A stretch of DNA of 64,000 nucleotides, taken from the NCBI GenBank assembly GCA_963169105.1, contig OY720636.1, positions 105,958,539-106,022,538 on the forward strand, written 5' to 3'. The notes under the pieces were generated by a model. That model made no database searches. It was not told where the DNA came from and saw only the letters and a program-made list of their open reading frames with translations. The DNA comes from Ceriagrion tenellum (taxonomy: Eukaryota; Arthropoda; Insecta; Odonata; Coenagrionidae). Below, piece after piece: positions 54,495 to 64,000 of this stretch (its first letter is position 1; the number at the start of each line of letters is the position of its first letter). A program made the position numbers and the translations under genes.

Positions 54495-55975
54495 AACCAA
54501 TCGATCTCAGATCTATCTGACCGGATCAGCTCGGTATGGTAAACGTAACGGGCTAGTGAGATCGATCTGAGATTTCAAATCGATCAGACCCATTGGTTTT
54601 GTTGCGCTCTTTTTATGGTTTTCATTAGGAAACAAAATATAATCGTTATTATAAAAAAATTCTATTCTATTTACGTGTCTATACCATTTTAGCCGTCTTT
54701 TCTCTATTTCCTGTATGAAGTTTTCTTCTATTTGCATAATTTTTCTTATATTTTCATTTCTTATTTTTTGTAGTTTTCATCTTCTGTTGCTTCTTCTTAG
54801 AAAATCCATTTCTACGACCTCCAGTCTCTGCCTATCCCTTTTGGTCATTTCCCATATCTCTGCTCCGTAAAGGAGTATACTCTGAATAATTGTTTTATAT
54901 ATTTGCAATTTTGTTTTCCTACTTATGTCTTTTGACCATAATATGCTATTCATTTTATTTATTGCGAGTTTTGACTGATGTATTCTATTTGTTATCTCTT
55001 TTTTACTGGTTCCATCTCTTTCAATCGTTACACCTAAGTATTTATACTCACTACAGACTTCGATGGCATTTCCTTCTAGTTCCTGATTCCTTGCCTTCTC
55101 ATTTATTACCATGTATTTTGTCTTGATGAAATTTACTTTCAGGCCCGCCTTATTGTATGTTTCTATCAATTTCCTCATCATATATTCCGCATCGTACTTA
55201 TCTCCTGCAATTACTATTTGATCGTCAGCAAGAAGTAATGTATATAGTGAGTCTCCGTCTATTTTTATTCCCATTTCAGCACATTTGTTCTTCCAATCCT
55301 TCAGAGCTTCGTTAATATCAATTTTAAAAACAGTGGGTGATAGGCAACACCCTTGTCCTTCATTACGATTAATTGACGGAGATAATTTACATCCTATTTT
55401 TACGTTCGTTTCTAGGTTTTTATTAAGATTTTTTATTGCTATATTGTATTTTCCGTTTATATTACTTTCATCTAGAATGCGGTAAAGATTTTTGATAGGA
55501 ACTGTGTCGTAGGCCTTTTCTAAATCTATGAATACCAGATGCGTTTCTCCGTTTCTTATTCTTATTTTTTCTGTTAGTTGTTTTAATATAAATATGTTAT
55601 CTACACAGGATCATCCTGCTGTGAATCCACTTTGCTCTTCCCCGATTATTCAAAATATAATCTTTATTATTCAAGGCGTTATTTGTAACCAGTTGTAACA
55701 AGAGTGCAGTAATGGCGAGTGACGTGACATTGATGATATCGTAGCACATCGCAATACTACCTCCAATGGGACAATTGTAGTCATTCGGAATGCGACTGAG
55801 ACTTTCTAACATTGCATTTGTTTATGCACCGGGTCAATCGTGCGTAAACTGAAAGATTCGATTGTTCACTATCAGCATATTCAGTCCATATTGGTAAACC
55901 AAGCGATATGAGTTGGCTCGCTTGGAATTATCAGATCGGCCCGAGTTCAGATCGACCTGAGATCGATTGGTAGAT
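54495..55975. mobile_element. Inverted-repeat DNA element carrying an RT insert
   Basis: The left end ACCAATCGATCTCAGATC (from 54495) and right end GACCTGAGATCGATTGGT (to 55972) are inverted repeats of about 25 bp. Each end also contains nested GATCTGA/TCAGATC palindromes. Without the RT insert (54653-55650) the element is about 480 bp, MITE-sized. No transposase frame. Target duplication not resolved. Confidence 0.65.
54653..55650 (-). pseudogene. LINE RT fragment flanked by 20-bp direct repeats
   Basis: One frame reads EEQSGFTAG, a stop, SCVDNIFILKQL, VFIDLEKAYDTVPIKN (motif A), NEGQGCCLSPTVFKIDI (motif B), LLLADDQIVIAG (catalytic ADD), YKYLGVTIERDG, LLYGAEIWE, and, after a second stop, RKIMQIEENFIQEIEKRRLKW. 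Both stops are TGA where CGA (Arg) is expected, i.e. CpG decay. The fragment is truncated at both ends. It is bounded by CAAAATATAATCKTTATTAT (54633-54652; 55651-55670), a 19/20-identical target duplication. Confidence 0.85.
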
Positions 55976-56219
55976 GTATTAATAGACAATATATCGATAT
56001 TATGCATTAATATTTAATAGTCAAGGGTTTCCAGGATTTAAGTTGAGAAAATTTTCGTTATTCCTGTAGTTATCCAGCCCATTTTAAAATTTTCCATCCA
56101 TTAAAAAAAAATATTTTCACCAAGTATAGATAATACAAATTATTTATGGGATCCCGCCAAGAAATTTACATAATGACTTCAAAGCGGATCAATTTCTAGA
56201 ATTTGTAGCCATCATATCA

Positions 56220-56525
56220 ATCTTTTACTCCGTCTTTTATCACTGTGATATAGATGCATGGGGAAATGGAATTGAAACTAATTCCTCAAATAAATCTCTT
56301 GACAAAAAAATTACTTCGTAAAATCCATGACATTAAAATCATACATTGAGATTGATGGTAGTGTTTTTTTAACGACTGTGTCCAGCCCTTAATGGCCACG
56401 GGGGACCGATTTGAAATTTAAATAAAAACGTCCCGTCGAATTTCAAAATTCAAACGAATGCAAGGCCGCAGTGATTCGCCGAATGATTCTTTTATTTTTA
56501 GGATTAACTTTATTTTGGATCTGGT
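56220..56525. other. Gene-free stretch, nothing recognised
   Basis: No supported feature. Confidence 0.5.
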
Positions 56526-56529
56526 AATT

Positions 56530-57430
56530 AGACTCATTGCGTGTACCGCCAGCCTTCTTGTGCATTCGGTGCGCCGAGTCGGCGGGCGATATACGACTGC
56601 ACGTCGCCCGTGCATTCAAAAAAGGGATCGATTATCCATTTGCAAGCGGCACGACCGTCATAAACATCCGCGCCCGAAAGCCGGTGGAAAAAAAGAAATA
56701 AAAGAAACGTATATGACAGGGTTAAAAAAACAAAAAATGTAAATGACAAGGTTTAAAAAATAAAAATAAAATAAAAATTAAAAAAATATAAGCCGCCGAT
56801 CTCCCCTACTCCACTTTTCCTCGACCGAGACTGCATAAACATTGGAATGGTTGCATCGGATGCATGCGGGAGGATACGTGAAGGGAGTTCTATTTATATA
56901 AAGACTTCCATATAGGTCGAATCTTTTTCCCGTGCCGCAGGTTTTAAACCGCGGCCTTCCGACCATGATTCCGGGGGCGGATCCCACAGACGACGTTAGG
57001 GGACCTCCGCCCATACTTCTCTCACTGCACTGAATCCTTCCTGACCCACCCTCCTACCCTGCCCCCGACCTCGCCTTGAATAGCAAAGGGACCGTCCCGC
57101 GGATCGGCCCCGCCCCCGCCCTGTCCGCAGCCGCCGGCTGGGGGACCCGTCCGGCCCGGGAATAGTACACGCGAACTCCCGAATGCAGGACACGTAACCC
57201 ATCCCGACTAACCGCGGCGGTCGCAATGTATCTGTGCGTTTGTGTGTGTGTGTGTGTGTTCGTTGATGCGTATTGCACGGCTCCCATCCCATGTCTCCTC
57301 ACCCCTCACCTCTTCAGCATTAAGCATCCCCGTCTCATGGCTATCAGGAGCGCCAAACGGTCTCTCATGGATCCGAGAGAAAGCGAAATACATTCACTCT
57401 CGACGCGCTCAAGACAATAGGACGCGAACT
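56530..57430. other. GC-rich island with (GT)n microsatellite
   Basis: CpG-rich with a GT repeat at about 57239-57259. Small hairpin CGGGCGA/TCGCCCG at 56583-56610. Minus-strand frames of 78-98 codons have no domain and overlap each other. An AT-rich A-run tract (56690-56790) lies inside it. Confidence 0.35.
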
Positions 57431-57434
57431 CACT

Positions 57435-58685
57435 TCCGCTTAGGTGATTACACACGCAATATCTTCATGGACTATCACTCCCAATTAAAATATGTATTTT
57501 TCCGTGGAAACGCTTTTTAATTTTAGCCTCGTAAGAATACACGCAAAATATTTTTCAAGGAAAAAATAATAACATCTCTGGAATTAAAATCTCGATCTCC
57601 CAGTAGCCAGTCAGAGATAGTTTTAATCTCGAAGCCAGCTTAAGTTGGCCTCACGTGTCAGTTTTTTTCATATTTGGCGTTCACTCCCATCTGACACCAT
57701 CAGCGAAATGATATCTTTCCGAAGTTATATTAGCAAATTGAACCTGAGAAAATTACTTTTATGCGCCTAAGCTTAAGGCTAGGAAGTGTTCAAAAATAAT
57801 AAAATAATATTTTTCCAAACCAATACTTAAGGTATATACGCGAAAACCGATATTAATATTAGAAGTGATAATGGTAGGCTTAGACGGCAAAGAGAAAATC
57901 TATACTAATATTTTGCATCTGTAGATCCGAGTTCCCGTGCGCTGCTTCACAATTTACCTCGGCGTGCGTTCTATCTCTCTTCACTCCGTCCATGTTGCAT
58001 ATTCTATTTTTCCCCTTTTCCACAAATGTTCGCAGCGTATTCGAGGTGTGGCCGAACCAGAGCGAAATACCACCATTCTTTTACTTTCTCATCCGATGAT
58101 CTTCCTGTTATAAGGACCTTCTTCTTATATTACAATGTTACACCCATTCTTGATAAAACATCTGAAATTTTTGCTCACAATCTTCCGAAAAAAAGAAAAA
58201 AAATATTGCTGAACAAATGAGAGATAACGAGCCAATATATTACCGACCCAATCCCCAATTCAGGCCTCATTTTAAAAAATCAGTTTTTTTTTCACAATGC
58301 TCAACTCCTAGTCTTTCCCGGTAGCTCTAAGCAAAGATAGCACAACGCTTAGAATGAGTAAGGAAAAGGAGGCCTTATCACAAACATAAAATCCAGCTTC
58401 ATACTTTTGTACTATGGCAGTACAAAGGGGAAATATTAATTTGAAAATAGTATTGCTTATTAATATTCAAACAAAAAGTTGGAATTATTCAACTCGGTGA
58501 TCATATGTGTAGAAGATTCAGTTTTAGAAATACTAAGTCCGTGCACGTGGGGCAACCATCACTAAAAAATAAAGGGTGGGTTCATGGTTCCGTTGAGTTG
58601 TCCTTACTTCAAACTTAAACGCCCTAGAAGGGAAATGCTCAGTGGTACTGTCGTAAGAACTTACTCAATCGACTAAAAGTAGAAA
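57435..58685. other. Gene-free stretch, nothing recognised
   Basis: No supported feature. Confidence 0.5.
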
Positions 58686-58689
58686 ACAT

Positions 58690-59075
58690 TTTGATGAATG
58701 GCGATTAAAGAAGAGGTAAGTAATATGAAGCCTTCGAAACATGTTGCTAGATGAGGACACTGAAGCTAAAATGGACCGACAAAATAATAAACGATGAAGT
58801 GTATAAAAGAGTGGAAGAGGAAAGGACCATCTGGAATATCATAGAAAAAAGAACAAGCAGGATTGGACGCACCCTGAGACACAATAAGTTTTTGAAGAAC
58901 ATAATTGAAGATCAAATGGAGGGAAAAGTCCTCAGAGGTAAACCCAGGATAAGTTCATGGACCAAGCAAAGATAAAAATATATAAGAGAGATACCAGGAG
59001 GTAAGGGAACTAGCATCAGATAGGGAAGAGTGGAGGGCTGCAGTGAACCAATCTTAGGATTGAACGACCGATGAA
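58690..59075 (+). mobile_element. LINE C-terminal fragment
   Basis: Same family as 28598-29888 and 44668-44960. The frame from 58751 reads LKLKWTDKIINDEVYKRVEE, RIGRTLRHNKFLKNIIED, EGKVLRGKPR and then shifts to RERYQEVRELASDREEWRAA-like sequence, ending near 59057 with the shared AATCTTAGGATTGAACGACC end. 5'-truncated. Confidence 0.78.
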
Positions 59076-59079
59076 TAAA

Positions 59080-60300
59080 ATATTATGATACTAAAGCGAC
59101 TCCAAGTATTTTGAAACTACAACAGAAAGCTACCCCAACTGATTCCATTTCACTAATAGCTGGAACTTTTCCTCGATTATTCCGATAGGCTTTGGTAAAA
59201 AAAGGTTGATTAGGATGCTTTTCTTTGAATGCGGAAGTACAAATTCTATATGCAGTTAATACAAAAGAAACCACTCTTGATGAAGTCTAATACTATATTT
59301 TACAGAACTTTGCGTCGCAAAGGGAATTTTTTCCTTTTTTCCTTGGTTAAATCCAATATAGGACTCAGCATATAATTAGGTTTTAGGCAATTCAATTAAG
59401 TTAACAGCGCGACTATAGTAAACAGCGGTGTGAGGTCATCGTGATACGACGCAAATAATTCTGTCGCAATTAATTCGCCTTTTCTTGAGGCTTTGATTAG
59501 TCTCAGCGGCCATTTAACAAGAGTGAATAAGAAAGATGACAGCGTTAACAGCCTCCATGGGGTACCAAGCTATTAATAAACAGTTTTAATCCGATTGGTG
59601 TGGTCGCGGGACATAAATTATTCCTCTCAGTAACATAAAATTGCAATTTTCTTCCGGGACGCATCCTCGAGTAAACGGTTTGAATGAGCAACATAATAAA
59701 TCATTTTAAAACACCATTCATGATCATCACGGCGCCAATATTCAAAGGAAGAGAGACCCTAAATATATGTATAGGTATTCTCCAAGTACGGATATTTGTA
59801 ATGTCGACGTACATAAAGGTAGGAGAAATGGGCCAATGTGGGTGGCGTGGTAGGATGAATAAGCGTTTACCATTTTGTTTTCTTTAAACCAGAGAATTCA
59901 AGCTGGCGGCGATAAACATTTTGCCCTAAACGGTTCGTAACATTAATTCAGGCTTGAAAAAAACAACTATAACTACCTGGGTCCAACCCTAATCCGGACG
60001 CAGCGAGTCATTTACGATATTTCTCTCCCATTCCAGTAGATTTACATTTGTGTACCGGAACTTATCCGGCTCTTCAGCATTTCTGACTCCCTCAGTACTG
60101 CTATTACAAAAGTCCACTGATCAGGAAATATTTCTTTGTTTTTAGCTTTAGCTGGCTTATTTGCTTTAGGTAAACATGCATGCAAAAATATTTGCTAAAT
60201 TAGTTTGGGTATGATATCACTTCCCACAAATTTCAATGACGTTGGTCTCATAATAAAGAAAAAAATATGTCATCGTCATATATCATATGCAAATATAGAA
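59080..60300. other. Gene-free stretch, nothing recognised
   Basis: No supported feature. Confidence 0.5.
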
Positions 60301-60308
60301 AGAGAAGG

Positions 60309-60652
60309 AAAAAATGGAGGCATTTGAATTGTGGTGCTATAGGAAAATGCTGAAAATACCCTGGTTGGCAAGAGTCGCGAACGAGGATGTGTTTAAGAGG
60401 ATAGGGGAAAGACGGTGTCTACTAAAAGTGCTAAATAAGAGAAGGGACACCTGGATTGGCCATATTCTTCGACACGAAAGCTAGTTTAAGACCATACTAG
60501 AAGGTACAGTAGAGGTAAATATCCAGAGAGACAGACCTAGACTGGACTACATGGGACAGTTGATAAAAAAACTAGGTTGCCAATCGTACAGAGAAGTGAA
60601 AAGATTGGCCCAATATCGGATAAAGTGGAAGACTGTTGCAGACCAATCCTAG
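60309..60652 (+). pseudogene. LINE C-terminal domain, one internal stop
   Basis: A continuous frame reads EKMEAFELWCYRKMLKIPWL, RVANEDVFKRIGERR, RDTWIGHILRHES, a TAG at about 60481, then FKTILEGTVEVNIQRDRPRL and RLAQYRIKWKTVADQS with the stop at 60650. This is a different LINE lineage from 58690 but the same domain. It is almost intact apart from the TAG. Confidence 0.8.
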
Positions 60653-60667
60653 GATTGTAACCAGAGA

Positions 60668-61045
60668 AGAAGACCGTACAAAGGTGCCATAATATCGGGC
60701 GCATACTGTCATAATATTTTTTTGAATTTAATGTCAAATATTTCCAGTAATCTTTCGTTGGAAACGGTACGTGTATGCACTCTAGAGAGAATGCATTAGG
60801 AAAATTGAAGAATTACTGACGAAAAGATATCGTATGAGAGCATAGTTTGTACGTATTAATTCACCACTACTTTCAAAATAGTCCAATATATCACCGCAGT
60901 AATTATATGGAATCGCAAAAAAATATCCAGTGGTGAAGGCGTTTACGACGTACAGTGTGAAAGTAGTGAGTCAGTTTAAACCTATCAAATACACATTGAG
61001 ATGATTTCTGAGAGTTTTAGTCACGTAAAACAATGTTTTGCGTCA
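60668..61045 (-). mobile_element. TTAA element, partial copy 5
   Basis: The reverse-oriented interior matches copies 3 and 4 (GGAAACGGTACGTGTATGCACTC, CGCAAAAAAATATCCAG, TTTTAGTCACGTAAAACAATG). It stops exactly at the TTAA at which copy 6 begins. Confidence 0.72.
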
Positions 61046-61613
61046 TTAAGGTAGTTTGAGCGAGATAGCTTCCTAGTTATAATTAGGATCATATTCGATT
61101 TATACGTTTTAATTTCGACAGCTGTAGGAAGCATTAATTAAATACTAAATTATTAATCGTGCAATAATATACCTGTATATGACTGAAATTCTAGGTAATG
61201 GAATAATAATATCCACATTAGTCTTTGATTTGATTCATTTTTTGCACGTGGTGCATTCAAAACTCTTTCAAAATGGAAGGTTCTTTGAGATTCTGATAAA
61301 ATTATTGCGGTAACATTATTACTTAGTTTCAAAAATAGTCGAGAAAACATATAGGCTACACCTTGTTAATTTTTTGACAATATATAGGTTTTATAAATTC
61401 CTCGTTTAAAAACAAAGTCTCACTGGAAAGCGTAACCTACCATTTCCCATGAAAAAGGGCCGGCATTATTTCTCAAAAATCTCGGATGGTAGTTCGGTAA
61501 GGGGCTAATATCTGGTATCTTTGTAAGGGTAAGATAATTTTTCGTTTAAAGGAGATCAAATTTTATTGATTGCTAGGTCTTGTTGAATTGATATCTAGCT
61601 CAAACTACCTTCA
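61046..61613 (+). mobile_element. TTAA-flanked inverted-repeat element, copy 6
   Basis: Full-length, same orientation as copy 1: TTAA GGTAGTTTGAGCGAGATAG at 61046 to TCAAACTACC TTCA at 61613 (right TTAA has one change). It abuts a partial reverse copy on its left, consistent with insertion into a TTAA inside an older copy. Confidence 0.85.
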
Positions 61614-61659
61614 TTCCACATTGTTTGCTTTTTGCTTCTTCCAGAAGCAAATATAAAAT

Positions 61660-62235
61660 GATTCTTCTTCTTTGGCTCCGCATTATTCCGTTTATATGAG
61701 GTCGACATTTTTCAATCCAGGGTCTTCTCCTCCACTAAGCACGGTCCATAGCTTCTTCCTTTCTCCACCCTCGTTTCTTAGAATCTCGTTCACTTGATCT
61801 CACCATCTCATCTTATGTTTCATCCCTTTAGGATAGGATGTTTGCGGAAGTGGCCTACGGCTCAGTTCACTTGCGCCATTAGGGACAGGTAAGGGAGGAA
61901 GGGTGGGTGGAAACCCGGCGTCGGCATTAGGCTGCTCTAAACGAAAGGCGCCAAGGGTACCACGGTTTAACGTCTCATCCGACGCACGGAGTACAGCAGT
62001 GCCCTCCATAAGACACTCAAGTAGGGATCGGGTTTCCTCTGAAAAATATTCTCCTCTGCAGGGATTTGAACCCTGGCCGCCTGTATGGTTAGCAAGTACT
62101 CACCATACCAACCCGATCCCCTTTCCCTCTTCCCTGCCAAACTTAATGTAGCTGTCCTCTCCCCAAAATATTCATCATATTTTCTTTCAATATGCCCTAG
62201 CCATCTCAACCTATAATATTGCATTTTTTACTACA
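61660..62235 (-). pseudogene. LINE C-terminal fragment split by a SINE
   Basis: From 62224 on the minus strand: YRLRWLGHIERKYDEYFGER, the 'LRW-GH--R' motif of LINE C-termini. After the SINE it resumes (about 61800-61680) as KEEAMDRA, stop, WRRRPWIEKCRPHINGIM, again typical. Decayed and 5'-truncated. Confidence 0.6.
61835..62125 (-). mobile_element. tRNA-derived SINE, family B, copy 4
   Basis: From 62123 on the minus strand: GGGGATCGGGTTGGTATGG, B box GGGTTCAAATCCCTGCAG, GGATGAGACGTTAAACCGTGG and TTGGCGCCTTTCGTTTAG. It is inserted into the LINE fragment 61660-62235. Confidence 0.88.
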
Positions 62236-62239
62236 TGGT

Positions 62240-63015
62240 TCCACATTTACTGTTCCTGGGCGCGTTCCGAAATCGCCTGTCAATCCTGGCAGTGCTGCTG
62301 TAAAACGGACCGTGCTGCCTGGGGTACTGCCACTTTTTGCAGAAGACTGTAGTTTCGGAACTTAAGGCAGTAGTGAGCTGTGATATTGAAATTCAATATG
62401 GCGTGGTGATATAAAAATAAACGATTTTTATTGCGTTAATTCTCAATGCTAATCAAAATGACACCGTGAAAGAGCTTTTGAGTTACTAAAATGCAGCTAT
62501 TTATGAGTTGGAAATAACCATTATTGTTACATTATAAATTATGCAAGAAATATATTTTTTTAATTTCTCCTTATTGAAATCATTTGCATGCATAATTCGA
62601 AATTTAAGCACAAATCGTATGGAAATGCACGTTTTATTATCCGGCTCGATACCTAAATATTTATTACTAACCATCATGAGGATATGATAACTGTGTTTTC
62701 ACGTTTTGGAGAAAACGTGTGTCTATGACATCGAATTATTTCGAAATATACACAGTGTCCCAGTTTCGTTAGAACTGTTGGTTTGAAATAACACACTGCA
62801 ATGCCATCTCGCGGCGAGTTTCGGCGTTACGATCCTTGAAGTTTCAGCAACATCCGTGAAGTGGTTCAAAGCGCTAGTATCACTGCAGCATGCGTTCTGG
62901 GGTGCGTTCCGAATCACGCATGATGCGCATCAAGCTGGAGCGTTGGAGCTATCGTTCCGAATTGCTGACACGCTTTGAAGCTCTTGAAGCGTGTGTGCAA
63001 ATCGGAACGGATTTG
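62240..63015. repeat. Two GTTCCGAA-bounded segments
   Basis: 62266-62362 begins GCGTTCCGAAATCGCC and ends AGTTTCGGAAC. 62905-63010 begins GCGTTCCGAATCACGC and ends AAATCGGAACGG. Both have short inverted GTTCCGAA ends and GC-richer interiors, suggesting copies of one small inverted-repeat element. The intervening 540 bp holds nothing recognised. Confidence 0.45.
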
Positions 63016-63283
63016 ATGTGAAGATGGCGCCAGAATAATCATGTTCAAAAGACTGCGTGAGGAGTAAGCGGCTGGAGAACTGACTGATCTGCGGTATAGC
63101 TCGCGATTATCCGTGCCTTTAATTTTAATGTCTCTCTGGTGAATTTTTAAAAACGTAGATACATATTAACATCACGATAAAATGGAAAAGATTAGTATAT
63201 AAGTAAAAGAGCGTGTGTACATATACAAATAATATGTTTCACAAACAAGAACGTTGTATGATTGACGTGAACAGGAATACCGC

Positions 63284-63655
63284 TGTCCGATACCATCCCA
63301 TTTGTTTTCTGATTTAAGTTATCAAGTATTATCAATTATATTTACAAATACTAAAATGTTAAACTTTTGGCTGTAACTAAAAGTAGAATTAAGTACTCGG
63401 TCAATGTTGAATGAAAGCAAAGCTGCGTTTAGGTGCAGGGTTAGGGGTTAACTTTGTCTAATGGCTTTGGCTTGCTCTCTGATTCTTTGTGTGGTAACTA
63501 GAAATCTCAGAACAAATTTCATTTAATACTGTGATTCAGTTTGTTCATATAGCTGTTCTTCTCTCCGATACCATCCCATTTGTTTTCTGATTTAAGTTAG
63601 TATTATCAATTATATTTACAAATACTAAAATGTTAAACTTTTCGCCGTAACTTTT
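63284..63655. repeat. Direct repeat, about 90-bp units, 278 bp apart
   Basis: 63286-63377 and 63564-63652 share TCCGATACCATCCCATTTG, TTTTCTGATTTAAGTTA, TATTATCAATTATATTTAC and ACTAAAATGTTAAACTTTT almost perfectly. The second unit has a 5-base deletion. Recent local duplication; 63655-64000 shows nothing further. Confidence 0.88.
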
Positions 63656-64000
63656 TCTGATATTGGGTACTTTATGTGCTGTGAAATATGGTTGATGTGA
63701 ATTTAAAGGATATTTTGAAGGTTAGTTTGATTTTCAGAATTTATTACTTCGATTGTCATAGATAATAGACTTCAGATAAGTCTTTTGATTACCTACTCTA
63801 TGCAGTTGATTTCTGGGTTTGTTATTGTATTTTCATTTTTAAATCTATTATTGCCTGTAGTGCAGTGAGCATGTTGTTGATATATTATTCTACAAAGATT
63901 GAAATCATTAAAATATCAATTTTCTAGTCTGATGAATTACAACATGTAAAGGCATGTTTGCATGATGCCAATACCCATGCATGTACGTGGCTGGACAGAT

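Larger units (their letters stand above)
53970..56215. repeat. 68-bp direct repeats, 2.2 kb apart
   Basis: 53970-54037 and 56148-56215 share ATCCCGCCAA-AAATTTACAT (one to two differences), CTTCAAAG-GGATCA and CTAGAATTTGT-GCCAT. The interval holds the 5S-derived repeat and the inverted-repeat element with RT insert. They may be remnants of a duplicated host segment or ends of a larger insertion. Confidence 0.75.

Noticed and set aside
53970..56215. LTR retrotransposon
   Set aside because: The direct repeats are only 68 bp, the interior RT is of LINE type in reverse orientation with its own TSD, and there is no gag, integrase, primer-binding site or polypurine tract.

Overview
This window looks like arthropod, probably insect, nuclear DNA. 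Overall it is AT-rich, intergenic space is long, and no operon or bacterial gene structure is visible. The repeat content is typically metazoan: non-LTR retrotransposon (LINE) fragments, Penelope-like elements (PLEs) with a GIY-YIG endonuclease, tRNA-derived SINEs, a 5S rRNA-derived repeat, and non-autonomous inverted-repeat DNA elements. The species cannot be named from the sequence.

Only one host protein-coding exon is well supported: a minus-strand first coding exon at 24659-25206. It encodes a His-, Ser-, Pro- and Ala-rich N-terminus of the kind seen in developmental transcription factors and ends in a consensus splice donor (CG|GTGAGT). The rest of that gene is not visible to the left, so it lies beyond a long intron, probably outside the window. 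A GC- and GAGA-rich block at 26340-27330 is a plausible upstream promoter or 5' UTR region. Similar GC-rich islands occur at 5350-5800, 34096-34740, 41520-41990, 48500-49600 and 56530-57430, with no convincing exon.

Most of the remainder is layered transposon debris. LINE reverse transcriptase remnants lie at 417-1697 (+), 32690-34095 (-), 51238-52480 (+) and 54653-55650 (-). LINE C-terminal fragments lie at 28598-29888, 42690-44960 (split), 58690-59075, 60309-60660 and 61660-62235. A decayed PLE at 43023-44667 carries RT and GIY-YIG domains and interrupts one LINE copy with a 12-bp target duplication. PLE-type fold-back repeats at 14615-14864, 29303-29483, 35060-35390, 36895-37135, 40122-40275 and 48259-48404 carry hammerhead-ribozyme-like cores (CTGANGA, stem II, GAAA).

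A TTAA-flanked inverted-repeat family recurs at 9421, 17175, 28110, 30295, 46488 and 61046. A separate 1.26-kb inverted-repeat element at 7844-9103 has many subterminal copies of GTCATAGCCGTCATA-like motifs. Two tRNA-SINE families and local duplications fill much of the rest. Together these copies give a readable insertion chronology, for example PLE fold-back inside LINE inside TTAA element at 28110-29971.
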